From assembly GCA_963846585.1 (NCBI GenBank), contig CAWJWO010000003.1, positions 1 to 64,000 of the forward strand: a DNA stretch of 64,000 bases, read 5' to 3'. This document shows positions 26,522 to 36,522 of the stretch, one piece after another. The first letter of the stretch is position 1. Every line of letters starts with the position of its first letter. This DNA comes from JAAUTT01 sp963846585 (GTDB taxonomy: Bacteria; Bacteroidota; Bacteroidia; Bacteroidales; JAAUTT01). The translations under genes were made by a program, and so were the position numbers. The notes under the pieces are model-generated. The model made no database searches. It saw only the letters and a program-made list of their open reading frames with translations, and was not told where the DNA came from.

Positions 26522-29500
26522 ATGATTGCTGATACTTTTATAAAAAGGCCGGTCACCGCGATGGTTATTTCCCTTGTAATAGCAATCCTGGGATCTATAT
26601 GCGTATTTACACTCCCTGTAAACCAATATCCAAAAATAACACCTCCTGCCGTTTCAGTTTCAGGAACATATACAGGAGCAGACGCTATTACCGTTGAGCA
26701 GAATGTTGCAACACCTATTGAGGAATCAATAAATGGCGTTAAGGGTATGGAATATATCCAGAGCAACAGCACCAGCACAGGACAGATTAATATAAATACA
26801 ACATTTAAGGTTGGGACCAATACCGATGTTGCAACCCTGGATGTTCAAAACAGGGTAGGAATAGCCGAACCATTAATACCTTCTGCTGTTAGTCGTTTGG
26901 GATTAACGGTGCGGGCAAGAAATATAAGTCAGATTATGATGGTTGCTTTGTTCTCTCCTAAAGGAACCCACAATATAACATTCATCGATAATTACGCCAA
27001 TATATATTTGATGGATGCGCTTTTAAGGGTACCCGGAGTGGGAGATATCAATTCCCGTTCCGATAACTTCAGTATGCGTATTTGGCTAAAACCAGACAAA
27101 ATGGCTTCCTATTCCATTACTCCCAAAGATGTAACAAATGCCCTTAATGAGCAGAATGTGCAGGTGGCAGCAGGAGCAGTCGGATCGCCTCCCCAGGAAA
27201 AAATTCAGGCACAGGAATTTTGTATCCTGGTGAACGGGCGCATGAACAAAGCTTCACAATTCGAAAAGGTAATTGTGAAAACAATACCTTCAACAGGCGA
27301 AATAGTATATCTTAAGGATATTGCCAGGGTAGAACTGGGTAAATTCACATATGCCAGCAACTCTTTCGTTGATGGCAAACGTGCATCCATACTTATGGTT
27401 TATGCACTTCCGACAAGTAATGCACTTGAAGTTGCAAATGGGGTTTATGCAGAACTGGAAAAATTAAAAAAGTTTTTCCCTGAAGATGTCGATTACATGG
27501 TACCTTTTGAAGCCGTTACTATTGTAAAAGTTTCAGTGAGCGAGGTAGTTCATACCCTGTTTATAGCTCTTGGCCTGGTATCCTTTGTTGTTTTCCTGTT
27601 TCTTCAGAATTGGAGAACTACACTAATCCCGATATTAGCAATACCGGTATCTATCCTGGGTACATTTATATTTTTTGTTCCATTCGGGTTTACCATAAAC
27701 ACCCTTACTTTGTTCGGTTTTGTGCTGGCCATAGGTATTGTGGTAGATGATGCTATAATAGTGGTAGAAGCTGTACAGAGATACATTGATGTTGAAAAAA
27801 TGTCTGCTAAGGATGCAACCATTCATGCAATGAAAGACATTACTGCCCCTGTAATTGCTGTGGCGCTTATATTAGCCTCAGTATTTGTTCCTGTAGCATT
27901 TATTCCGGGAATTGTGGGACGATTGTACCAGCAGTTTGCAATTACAATTGCAGTTTCGATCCTCATATCGGCATTTGTTGCTTTGTCATTGACTCCTGCC
28001 TTGTGTTCCCTGCTGTTAAGACCACATCGGGCAGAGGATCATCCTAAAGGCCTGCATAAATTTTTCTTTTGGTTCAACCGGAATTTTAACAGGTTTTCAA
28101 TTAAATATTTTCATGGTGTAAAGCGGGGTATAAACAAATCAAAATATGTCATTATATTATTAGTATGCATAGGAATTGCAACATTTTTTCTATTCAGGAA
28201 TAAACCAACAGGCTTTATTCCAAATGAAGACCTGGGGCGATTAATGGTTACTTACGAAATGGCAGAAGGCACATCGACAACCCAATCTGTTGAACTGATA
28301 AAAAAACTCATGAATGTTGTTGGAAATGTACCGGGAGTTAAGCATTTTTCCGGTATAAGCGGTTTTAATGTTCTTAACGGGGCACAGAAATCAAACAGCG
28401 GTACTATTTTCTGTCAGCTTAAACCCTGGGACCAGCGTACCAAAAGGAGTGAGAGGATGCCGGGAATAATCGAGCTGTTTTACAAACGAATTGCCCAGGC
28501 AGGATTAATCAATGCAAAAGTGACAGTAATGCCACCAGCCCCCATTCCGGGTATTGGACAATCTGCAGGTTTTACCTTCCAGATTGAACAACGTAACACC
28601 TCTGATGATGTTCAGACTTTTGAGAAAGTAGTTAAGAAATTTGTAGCTGAAGCAAATAAAAATCCTGCTATTTCAAGAGCTGTAAGCTATTATTCTGCAC
28701 ATACTCCCAGCTATAATCTTTCACTCGACAGGGAAAAATGCAAGAAAATGGGTGTAAATATTACAGATGCATTTACTACTATTCAATCCTTCCTGGGTAG
28801 TACATATGTAAATGACTTTACTCTTTATAACAGAACATACCATGTAGTTATTCAGGCCGATACTGTATTTCGAAGGTTAGTTTCAGATATTGATAAATAT
28901 TATGTACGTAACCAGGCAGGTACAATGTTACCACTTGGCAGTCTGGTTACTTATCAGCCAATTGAAGCAGCACCGGTAATTGCCCATTTTAATATTTTCC
29001 GTTCGGCAGAGGTAGATGGCGGTTCAGGGCCAGGTTATAGTACAGGGCAATCTATCGAAGCTCTCAAAAAAGTGGCAGCCAAAGTTTTACCATTTGGCTA
29101 TGGATATGAATTTTCAGGTTTGAGCTATGAAGAAATTGTTGCAGGTGGGCAGACTATTTATATATTTCTGTTCTCACTGACTTTTGTATTTTTATTCCTT
29201 GCCGCCCTGTATGAAAACTGGTCGGTTCCGTTGTCAGTAATGCTGGCGGTACCTATAGGTGCGTTTGGTGCCATCCTTACACTTACTTTTATTCCTTTCC
29301 TTAGTAATAATGTTTATGCCCAGATAGGATTAATAACACTTATAGGGCTTGCGGCCAAGAACGCGATATTAATTGTGGAGTATGCCAAGGTACGTGTCGA
29401 CAGCGGGGAGCCTCTTATCCAATCAACCATTGATGCTGTAAGCCTCCGTTTACGTCCGATTCTTATGACCTCATTTGCATTTATATTTGGAGTATTACCG

Positions 29501-29719
29501 CTTGCTTTTGCATCCGGTGCAGGTGCAGTAGCCCGTATGACAATAGGTTTTACCGTTTTGGGCGGGATGATTGCAGCCTCATCTTTGGCAATATTTATTG
29601 TTCCTGTCCTTTTTGTTGTGATTATAAAAATTTCCTATGGCAAAAAAAAGCTCGAATACCTGGTTCAGCACCGTGATGAGCTGTCACACGAAGTACCTAA
29701 AACAGTGATAAATGATTAA
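26522..29719 (+). CDS. RND multidrug efflux permease (HAE1/AcrB type), copy 2
   Basis: 1065 aa, close paralogue of the preceding gene along its whole length (for example NGVKGMEYIQSNS versus NGTHGMEYMQSNS). The Asp pair (GIVVDDAIIVVEAV) and TM10 Lys (GLAAKNAILIVEYAK) are kept, so both pumps should be active. Two permeases behind one adaptor recall the MdtB/MdtC arrangement of enterobacteria, where the two form mixed trimers; whether that applies here is inferred. Confidence 0.93.
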   Translation: MIADTFIKRPVTAMVISLVIAILGSICVFTLPVNQYPKITPPAVSVSGTYTGADAITVEQNVATPIEESINGVKGMEYIQSNSTSTGQININTTFKVGTNTDVATLDVQNRVGIAEPLIPSAVSRLGLTVRARNISQIMMVALFSPKGTHNITFIDNYANIYLMDALLRVPGVGDINSRSDNFSMRIWLKPDKMASYSITPKDVTNALNEQNVQVAAGAVGSPPQEKIQAQEFCILVNGRMNKASQFEKVIVKTIPSTGEIVYLKDIARVELGKFTYASNSFVDGKRASILMVYALPTSNALEVANGVYAELEKLKKFFPEDVDYMVPFEAVTIVKVSVSEVVHTLFIALGLVSFVVFLFLQNWRTTLIPILAIPVSILGTFIFFVPFGFTINTLTLFGFVLAIGIVVDDAIIVVEAVQRYIDVEKMSAKDATIHAMKDITAPVIAVALILASVFVPVAFIPGIVGRLYQQFAITIAVSILISAFVALSLTPALCSLLLRPHRAEDHPKGLHKFFFWFNRNFNRFSIKYFHGVKRGINKSKYVIILLVCIGIATFFLFRNKPTGFIPNEDLGRLMVTYEMAEGTSTTQSVELIKKLMNVVGNVPGVKHFSGISGFNVLNGAQKSNSGTIFCQLKPWDQRTKRSERMPGIIELFYKRIAQAGLINAKVTVMPPAPIPGIGQSAGFTFQIEQRNTSDDVQTFEKVVKKFVAEANKNPAISRAVSYYSAHTPSYNLSLDREKCKKMGVNITDAFTTIQSFLGSTYVNDFTLYNRTYHVVIQADTVFRRLVSDIDKYYVRNQAGTMLPLGSLVTYQPIEAAPVIAHFNIFRSAEVDGGSGPGYSTGQSIEALKKVAAKVLPFGYGYEFSGLSYEEIVAGGQTIYIFLFSLTFVFLFLAALYENWSVPLSVMLAVPIGAFGAILTLTFIPFLSNNVYAQIGLITLIGLAAKNAILIVEYAKVRVDSGEPLIQSTIDAVSLRLRPILMTSFAFIFGVLPLAFASGAGAVARMTIGFTVLGGMIAASSLAIFIVPVLFVVIIKISYGKKKLEYLVQHRDELSHEVPKTVIND

Positions 29720-29730
29720 TTTGAATTTAA

Positions 29731-30336
29731 TTAGTGACCGATATATTTCAAAAGCAAATTTTTAAGTTCAGGATAAGTCTTTACTACAGGGAATTGAGGA
29801 TAGTCATTTTTAACGTTTTCGGGTGGGCAGAATAATATCCCCTCATCAGCTTCCTTTAACATACTAATATCATTATAGGAATCTCCAAATGCTATTACTT
29901 TGTAATTAAGGCCTTTTAATGCTTTTGCTACTTTCCGCTTCTGGTCAGGTTGTCGCAGGTTATATCCAATTACCATACCTTCATCTGATATTTTTAGCTG
30001 ATTGCAGAATAATGATGGCCGGCCAAGCTGAGCCATTAAAGGTTCCGCGAATTCAACAAAAGTATCCGAAACTATGTGTATTTGTGCTACCGACCTTATC
30101 CAGTCCAGCAATTCCCTGGCACCGTCAAGTGGCTTTAATGTACTTATTACATCCTGAATATCCTTAAGTTTAAGATTGTATTGCTTTAGTATTGAAATTC
30201 TTCGTTTCATAAGGACCTCGTAATCGTTTATATCACGGGTTGTAAGCTTTAATTCATCGATCCCTGTTTTTTTTGCAACATTAATCCAAATTTCAGGTAC
30301 CCAAACGCCTTCTAAATCAGAGCAAAAGATATTCAT
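29731..30336 (-). CDS. thrH: homoserine phosphotransferase / phosphoserine phosphatase ThrH
   Basis: A 201-aa HAD-superfamily enzyme closely matching Pseudomonas ThrH: catalytic Asp in CSDLEGVWVPEIW, KKTGIDELKLTTRDINDY, VSDTFVEF, LRQPDQKR and metal-site Asp in AFGDSYND. ThrH hydrolyses phosphoserine and can transfer its phosphate to homoserine, giving the substrate of threonine synthase. Only 16 bp separates it from thrC upstream, so it takes the place of a homoserine kinase in this operon. Confidence 0.9.
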   Translation of the reverse strand: MNIFCSDLEGVWVPEIWINVAKKTGIDELKLTTRDINDYEVLMKRRISILKQYNLKLKDIQDVISTLKPLDGARELLDWIRSVAQIHIVSDTFVEFAEPLMAQLGRPSLFCNQLKISDEGMVIGYNLRQPDQKRKVAKALKGLNYKVIAFGDSYNDISMLKEADEGILFCPPENVKNDYPQFPVVKTYPELKNLLLKYIGH

Positions 30337-30352
30337 GTAGTAAATAGGTTTA

Positions 30353-31720
30353 TTAATAGTTTGATATCAAGTAATTTTTAAATTGTTGATAATCATTAGG
30401 TAATTGTACTGATTTCTCAGTTTTTTTATCAAGATTAATCATACTGGGTGGCAAATCAGGATCAACAGAAAGAATTTCATTTATTTCTTTGGGAAATTTT
30501 GCCGGATGGGCAGTTTCCAGGGTCACTGTAAGTAAATTAGAATCCCTGCCGGTTGGCAAAGTTTCAAAATATTTGTGTAAACCTGCCCAGCCTACTGACC
30601 CATGTGGCTCAATAATGATTGAATATTTTTGGTATATATCTTTAATGGTTTCCCTGGTTTCCCTGTCAGTTACAAAAACTGCAAACATGTCGCTTTTAAG
30701 CCGCGTTTTATCAGGTTCCTGAATAATATTGCCTTTTTCGTCCATCATGCCACCATACAAATCGATAATTCTAGCCATATTACTAGGATGGCCTACATTC
30801 ATTGCACTTGAAATACAGTTACGTGATGGAACGATTGTTTTGTATATGCCATCCCTGAAATAAACCGGCACCTCATCGTTTTCATTTGTAGATATTACAA
30901 ACTTATTTACAGATAATCCCATATGTTTGGCCAACAGACCTCCCATAAGATTTCCAAAATTCCCCGATGGAACCGAAAAAATTATCTTATCATTAAAATC
31001 GTTCGCCAATCTTGAAAAAGCGTAAAAATAATATAATGATTGTGGCAATAAACGGCCAATATTAATTGAATTTGCCGACGAAAGGTTAAGATTATAAAGT
31101 TCGGGGTCAGAAAAAGCTTTTTTCACCAACGCCTGGCAATCGTCAAATTTTCCATATACTGAAAGTACGGAAATATTTTTATTAAGAGTTGTCATTTGTT
31201 TACGTTGCCTTTCAGTAACTTCTGTTTCAGGATATAGTATCACCACCTGAATATTTTCCAGTCCATAAAAAGCGTTTGCAATGGCACTTCCGGTATCTCC
31301 TGAGGTTGCAGTAAGGATAAGCATTTTTCTGTTATCTATTTTAAGAAAATATTGCATCAACCTTCCCATAAGGCGTGCTGCAAAATCTTTAAAGGAAGCA
31401 GTAGGGCCCTGATCAAGGTGCATAATATAATTCCGGTCGTAAACTTTATTGACAGGGATATTAAAATTGTAGGCATTTTCTATAATGGAAAACAAATCAT
31501 CAGCTGGTATTTCATCATTTACGAACCTGTTGATAATATTAAAACCTATTTCATGATAAGCCATCCCGGAAAATTCAGTTATTTCAGATTGGGTTAATAA
31601 CGGAATACGGTCAGGCATGTATAAACCATTGTCTGGTGCCAGTCCTTTTAACAGGGCCTGGCGAAAACTAACTTTTGGCGATTTACGGTTAGTGGAATAG
31701 TAGAGAACAGGTTGATCCAT
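30353..31720 (-). CDS. thrC: threonine synthase
   Basis: PLP enzyme converting O-phosphohomoserine to threonine. 455 aa, the length of the longer bacterial class. The PLP lysine is K111 in LDQGPTASFKDFAARL, and the phosphate-binding loop is in SVPSGNFGNLMGG. Middle gene of thrA-thrC-thrH. The 155-bp gap from thrA carries a repeat hairpin. Confidence 0.93.
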   Translation of the reverse strand: MDQPVLYYSTNRKSPKVSFRQALLKGLAPDNGLYMPDRIPLLTQSEITEFSGMAYHEIGFNIINRFVNDEIPADDLFSIIENAYNFNIPVNKVYDRNYIMHLDQGPTASFKDFAARLMGRLMQYFLKIDNRKMLILTATSGDTGSAIANAFYGLENIQVVILYPETEVTERQRKQMTTLNKNISVLSVYGKFDDCQALVKKAFSDPELYNLNLSSANSINIGRLLPQSLYYFYAFSRLANDFNDKIIFSVPSGNFGNLMGGLLAKHMGLSVNKFVISTNENDEVPVYFRDGIYKTIVPSRNCISSAMNVGHPSNMARIIDLYGGMMDEKGNIIQEPDKTRLKSDMFAVFVTDRETRETIKDIYQKYSIIIEPHGSVGWAGLHKYFETLPTGRDSNLLTVTLETAHPAKFPKEINEILSVDPDLPPSMINLDKKTEKSVQLPNDYQQFKNYLISNY

Positions 31721-31742
31721 TTTTTTGATAATTGTTTAGATT

Positions 31743-31870
31743 TTTGTAAAGTTTATAAAGTTTATAAGTATATTAATTATTCCATAAACCTTATGAACCT
31801 TATAAACCAATTAATATATTAATCAGTATTGTAATCATTTTCAAATTTGCAAATCTTCAAATTTTCAAAT
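31743..31870. repeat. 9-nt inverted array and 8-nt array between thrA and thrC
   Basis: TTTGTAAAG/TTTATAAAG nonads (31743-31768) face CATAAACCT/TATGAACCT/TATAAACCA nonads (31783-31809), giving a strong hairpin. Near 31843-31870 an 8-nt TTTGCAAA/TCTTCAAA/TTTTCAAA series follows. Confidence 0.75.
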
Positions 31871-31875
31871 TGTTT

Positions 31876-34305
31876 TCATACATTCGCCACCCTGATTATA
31901 TCAGAGAAGACACCGGCAGCGGTTACTTCGGCTCCGGCTCCGTATCCTTTTATAACCATTGGCAATTCTTTGTAACGTTCGGTTGTAAGAATAATTATGT
32001 TATTGCTTCCCTCCAAAACATATGCAGGGTGATTTGCCTCAAGTTCAACAAGTTGAACTATTGCCTGAGAATTTTCAAAACTTGCAACAAAACGCCAGCG
32101 TTTTCCTTGTTTTTCCAATTCTTTGCGTCGTTGTTCAAATTCGTCATCGTACGTTTTAACCTTTTTCCAGAAATCGTTCAGGGTACCATCAAAGCAATTT
32201 TTTGGCAAAAAGGTTATTACCTGAATTTGTTCTTTTTCAAGGGTATATCCGGATTCTCTTGCTAGAATAAGGATTTTTCTGACTACATCAATACCACTAA
32301 GATCGATTCGGGGATCAGGTTCACTATACCCTTTTTCTTTTGCCAATTGTATAGTTTTGCTCAATGGAATTTCAGAGCTTATATTATTAAAAATAAAATT
32401 CAGGGTACCTGAAAGGACGGCCTCAATCTTCAATATTTTATCTCCACTCATTACCAAATCATTAATGGTATTTATTATAGGTAATCCTGCACCAACATTA
32501 GTTTCGTATAGAAATTTAATACCACGTTTTTGAGCTGTATCTTTAAGGTGCTTATAATGTTTATAATTTGAGGAACAAGCAATTTTATTTGGTGTTACTA
32601 CTGATACAAAAGAGTCGATCAAATCAAGGTAATGAGAGGCCGGCGCTGAATCAGCAGTGCAATCTACATATACACTGTTCCCCAGGTTTAATTCTTTAAT
32701 TTTGGCAACAAATAAATCAAGGTTAATTGATTCGCCTTCTTTTTCAAGTTTATGTTTCCAGTTATTAAGATTGATGCCATCCGCATTGAAAATCATTTTA
32801 TCAATATTGGCTATACCCACCACATTTGCTTTCAATCCTCTGGTTTCAAGTAATATTGACTGTTGTTGTCGTATTTGTGTCAACAAAGCACTACCAACAA
32901 CACCCGTACCTACAAGAAAAATATTTAGTTCCTTATATCCGGAAAGGAAAAAGTCTTCATGAATTGCATTTAAAGCTTTAAGAAGGTTATCTTTTTTAAT
33001 TACTATTGAAATATTAAGTTCCGATGAACCCTGGGCAGTGGCAATTACATTTATTCCATTATGGTATAATGATTTGAATAATGTTGCCGAAACACCGGGA
33101 GTATTCTTCATTTGTTCTCCGACAATAGCAATAATTGACAAATGATTTTGGATAGCTACTTTAATTTCGTGCCTGGAAAAAATTTCAGAATGAAATTCAT
33201 CTTCGATAGCTTTTCTGGCGATTTCAGCCTCCGATGGAACAACTGCTATGCAAATTGAGAATTCACTTGATGCCTGCGTTATAAGAATTACATTTATTTT
33301 GTTAACAGCCAGAGCTTTGAATATTCGCATTGAAATACCTGTTACTCCAACCATTCCTGTTCCCTGAACTGAGATAAGAGATATATTTTCAATAGAAGAA
33401 ATTCCTTTTATAAGGGTTTTGTCGTCACGGTTTTTCTTATTGCTTATAATTGTTCCTTTTGCAGATGGATTAAAAGAATTCCTGATTAGTACAGGAATAT
33501 TTTTTTTATATACAGGTTGAATTGTAGGGGTATAAACTACTTTTGCTCCAAAATGGGAAAGTTCTATTGCCTCTGCATATGTAAGATAATCTATAGCAAA
33601 TGCTTTTGATACCCTCCGGGGATCGGCAGTCATAAATCCATCAACATCAGTCCATAATTCAAGAACTGATGCATTAAGTACTCCCGCTATTATCGCTGCA
33701 GTATAATCAGAACCTCCACGCCCCAAAGTAGTTGTTACTCCCGCATCTGAACTTGCAATAAATCCGGTCACAACAGGAGTATAGTTTATAGATTCGAATT
33801 TTTTAAGGATTAGTGTGCTGGTTTTATCAAAATTAACTGCTGCTGACCCAAAATTTGAATTAGTGCATATAAAATCTCTGGCGTCGCATAATTCAGCATT
33901 TTCTATGACATTACTAAGTATATATGCAGACATACGTTCTCCAAAACTTAAGACAAGATCAAGAGTTTCAGGTGACAACTCACTAAGAAGAAAAACACCT
34001 TTCAGGATATTTTCCAATTCACCTGACAATTGATTAATCCTCTCAAGAACGTCTTTCTGTTTATTTCCTGAAATAAGGGTTTTAATAATATTAACATGAT
34101 AGCTGACAAGAAGGTGAAAATTGTCCATATAAGATATATCTTTCAGCATTGCAGATTTGGCGAGAATAATAAGTTTATCCGTAATGTTATGGAATGCCGA
34201 AAAAACAATTATACATTTTTCCTGTTGGGATTCAATTATATTTTTTACCTGAATTATTTGTTCTGCAGATCCTATAGACGACCCGCCAAATTTTAAAACT
34301 TTCAT
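31876..34305 (-). CDS. thrA: bifunctional aspartate kinase / homoserine dehydrogenase
   Basis: 809 aa. The N-terminal aspartate kinase (KFGGSSIGS at residue 4; TLGRGGSDYTAA) is followed by two ACT regulatory domains (about 310-460) and homoserine dehydrogenase (NAD(P) site NIFLVGTGVVGSALL near 470; substrate region YETNVGAGLPIINT; GYSEPDPRIDLSG). It makes the first and third steps towards threonine. The ACT domains suggest feedback control. No leader peptide or attenuator was recognised upstream, where the gap is repeat-filled. Confidence 0.95.
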   Translation of the reverse strand: MKVLKFGGSSIGSAEQIIQVKNIIESQQEKCIIVFSAFHNITDKLIILAKSAMLKDISYMDNFHLLVSYHVNIIKTLISGNKQKDVLERINQLSGELENILKGVFLLSELSPETLDLVLSFGERMSAYILSNVIENAELCDARDFICTNSNFGSAAVNFDKTSTLILKKFESINYTPVVTGFIASSDAGVTTTLGRGGSDYTAAIIAGVLNASVLELWTDVDGFMTADPRRVSKAFAIDYLTYAEAIELSHFGAKVVYTPTIQPVYKKNIPVLIRNSFNPSAKGTIISNKKNRDDKTLIKGISSIENISLISVQGTGMVGVTGISMRIFKALAVNKINVILITQASSEFSICIAVVPSEAEIARKAIEDEFHSEIFSRHEIKVAIQNHLSIIAIVGEQMKNTPGVSATLFKSLYHNGINVIATAQGSSELNISIVIKKDNLLKALNAIHEDFFLSGYKELNIFLVGTGVVGSALLTQIRQQQSILLETRGLKANVVGIANIDKMIFNADGINLNNWKHKLEKEGESINLDLFVAKIKELNLGNSVYVDCTADSAPASHYLDLIDSFVSVVTPNKIACSSNYKHYKHLKDTAQKRGIKFLYETNVGAGLPIINTINDLVMSGDKILKIEAVLSGTLNFIFNNISSEIPLSKTIQLAKEKGYSEPDPRIDLSGIDVVRKILILARESGYTLEKEQIQVITFLPKNCFDGTLNDFWKKVKTYDDEFEQRRKELEKQGKRWRFVASFENSQAIVQLVELEANHPAYVLEGSNNIIILTTERYKELPMVIKGYGAGAEVTAAGVFSDIIRVANV

Positions 34306-34488
34306 TTTATTAGGTATTTAGGTATTAGGCTATTAGGCTTTAGGTTTTAAATTGCAGGTTACAACCTCTATAACTTTTACAACTATTTTGATTTAAGATT
34401 CTAGATTCTAGATTTGAGATTTAAGATTTGGATATTCTGTATTTGCAAATCTTAAATCTGGATTCTCAAATCTTAATTCTTAAATACA
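34306..34488. repeat. 8-nt and 7-nt arrays between fabD and thrA
   Basis: ATTAGGTA/TTAGGCTA octads lie at about 34312-34345. Six GATTTAA/GATTCTA/GATTTGA heptads (34390-34431) then face six AAATCTT/GATTCTC heptads (34447-34488) over a ~15-nt loop. Part of the first arm, including GATTTGGATATTCTG, is identical to 17552-17578. Confidence 0.82.
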
Positions 34489-34516
34489 TTAACTTCATCA
34501 CTTCTTCACTAAATTC

Positions 34517-35398
34517 CTATATTTCTGCACTACCAGCAGTCACACCCTGTTCAATTTTCTTTACCAACCCCTGTAAAACTTTTCCAGGGCCAACTTCAAT
34601 AAATTCCGTGGCACCGTCGTGTACCATGTTTTTTACAGTTTGTGTCCATCGTACCGCAGAAGTTAATTGTTCTACCAGGTTTTTCTTAATTGTTTCCGGA
34701 TCGTTGGCAGGCAAAGCATCAACATTTTGATAAATTGCACAAAATGGTTTGGCAAAAGCAGTTTCGTTTATTGCCTTTTCAAGTTCAATTCTGGCAGGTT
34801 CCATTAACGGGGAATGGAAAGCGCCACCAACAGGTAAAATTAAAGCACGTTTAGCTCCTGCGCTTATAAGTTTTTCACTTGCAATTTCGACGCCTGCATA
34901 ACTTCCTGAAATAACTAATTGGCCGGGACAGTTATAGTTTGCAGCAACAACTATCTGAGGAATTTCGGCACAGATATTTTCAACTGTTTTATCGTCAAGG
35001 CCAATTACAGCTGCCATTGTTGAAGGTTCAGATTCGCAGGCTTTTTGCATTGCAATAGCACGTTTTGCCACCAGACGCAACCCATCCCCGAAAGATAAAG
35101 CCCCAATAGCTACCAAAGCAGAGAATTCACCAAGCGAATGTCCTGCTGCCATATCAGGTTTAAAGCTTTCGCCAAGTATTTTAGCAAGTATAACCGAATG
35201 CAGGAAAATTGCAGGCTGAGTAACTTTAGTTTTTTTAAGGTCGTCATCAGTGCCTGAAAACATCAGGTCTGTAATTTGAAAACCCAGAATGCTGTTTGCT
35301 TCTTCAAATAAATCACGGGCCAATTTATATTTATCGAAGAGGTTTTTGCCCATTCCTGTAAATTGCGCACCCTGACCTGGAAATACATATGCTTTCAT
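34517..35398 (-). CDS. fabD: malonyl-CoA:ACP transacylase
   Basis: Loads malonyl groups onto acyl carrier protein for fatty-acid synthesis. 293 aa with the GQGAQ motif at residue 8, catalytic S88 in GHSLGEFSA and H195 in GGAFHSPLM. Full length. Isolated from other fab genes in this window. Confidence 0.95.
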   Translation of the reverse strand: MKAYVFPGQGAQFTGMGKNLFDKYKLARDLFEEANSILGFQITDLMFSGTDDDLKKTKVTQPAIFLHSVILAKILGESFKPDMAAGHSLGEFSALVAIGALSFGDGLRLVAKRAIAMQKACESEPSTMAAVIGLDDKTVENICAEIPQIVVAANYNCPGQLVISGSYAGVEIASEKLISAGAKRALILPVGGAFHSPLMEPARIELEKAINETAFAKPFCAIYQNVDALPANDPETIKKNLVEQLTSAVRWTQTVKNMVHDGATEFIEVGPGKVLQGLVKKIEQGVTAGSAEI

Positions 35399-35432
35399 GT
35401 AATAATTATATTATATTAGTATTAATCTTTAA

Positions 35433-35639
35433 GTCTTAAGTCGTAAGTCGTAAGTCGTAAGTATTTTGTTGCAAGTTGCAGGTTACAGGTTGCAGGTTAC
35501 AGGTTAAAGGTTCCTTGTCTTGGTTCCTGGTTCCTGGTTCCTGAGCGTAGTCGAAGGATGGTTCCTGGCTCCTTTTTCTATTTTCAAATTTGCATATTTT
35601 TCTTTTGTCTTACTACTTACGACTTACGACTTACTACTA
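35433..35639. repeat. long 7-nt mosaic array between folE and fabD
   Basis: Sixteen heptads in one register run 35433-35544 through GTCGTAA, GTTGCAG/GTTACAG and TTCCTGG families. A copy of the 17-nt cassette (reverse of TCCTTCGACTACGCTCA) and more TTCCTGG-type units follow. Four CTTACTA/CTTACGA heptads at 35609-35636 are inverse copies of the first family and abut the folE stop codon. Confidence 0.87.
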
Positions 35640-36278
35640 TTAATGCAATTTTACACCAATAAGATGAATAAATTCTTCACGCGTTTTTGTTTCACGCAAA
35701 AATGCTCCTGTAAATGCCGAGGTAGTAGTAACTGAATTTTGTTTCTGAACACCACGCATCATCATACATAGGTGGTGGGCTTCTATTACCACTGCAACAC
35801 CGAGTGGGTTAAGTGATTCATGAATACAATCACGTATCTGCATGGTTAAGCGTTCCTGAACCTGTAATCTGCGTGCGAAGGCATCCACAACCCTCGCAAT
35901 TTTACTTAAGCCGGTAATTCGGCCATTTGGGATGTACGCTACATGTGCTTTTCCATAAAATGGAATCATATGATGTTCACACATCGAGTACAATTCTATA
36001 TCTTTAACGAGCACCATTTGTTGGTAATCTTCTTTAAACGTTGCAGATGACAACAAATCCTGCGGATTAATATTATAACCATGTGTAAGAAACTGAATTG
36101 ATTTGGCAACACGCAGGGGAGTATTTGATAAACCTTCCCTGTCAGGATCTCCATCGGAAATTTGTAAAATTTCTTTATACAAGGCAGCCAGCCGTTCAGT
36201 TTTTTCTTTATTGAACCGTTCATATTTACTGTAACCGTCATCGTCTATCATGCCGGTACCTTTAACAATGTAATCCAT
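35640..36278 (-). CDS. folE: GTP cyclohydrolase I
   Basis: Converts GTP to dihydroneopterin triphosphate, first step of folate/pterin (and queuosine) synthesis. 212 aa; zinc ligands C100 and H103 in YSMCEHHMIPF and C171 in HHLCMMMRG; family signature GRITGLSKIARVVDAFARRLQVQERL. The PTPS-type gene that could use its product lies 244 bp upstream on the same strand, separated by a repeat element. Confidence 0.95.
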   Translation of the reverse strand: MDYIVKGTGMIDDDGYSKYERFNKEKTERLAALYKEILQISDGDPDREGLSNTPLRVAKSIQFLTHGYNINPQDLLSSATFKEDYQQMVLVKDIELYSMCEHHMIPFYGKAHVAYIPNGRITGLSKIARVVDAFARRLQVQERLTMQIRDCIHESLNPLGVAVVIEAHHLCMMMRGVQKQNSVTTTSAFTGAFLRETKTREEFIHLIGVKLH

Positions 36279-36316
36279 ATTGTAATATATAATTATTTCA
36301 TTAATTGTATTTTTAT

Positions 36317-36519
36317 GAACCAGGAACCAAGAACCAGGACTGTATGATTTAAGATTCCAGATTTTAGATTTGTGATTTAAGATTTTTTTGTTTTGCTATT
36401 GACTAAATTTTTAAATTTTAAATCTAAATTCTAGATTCAAAAATCTCAAATCATTTATCATTCTGTCTTCTGTTTTCAGTATTCCGTCTTGGTTCCTGGT
36501 TCTTGGTTCCTGGTTCTAT
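36317..36519 (-). repeat. ~200-bp composite repeat element, copy A
   Basis: Bounded by GAACCAG-type heptads on one side and CTGGTTC-type on the other (terminal inverted repeats of ~21-28 bp), with GATTTAA and TTCTGTC heptad blocks inside. The ~150-bp core is nearly identical, reverse-complemented, to 45665-45800 (copy B). It fills the folE-queD gap. Confidence 0.88.
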
Positions 36520-36522
36520 TTT

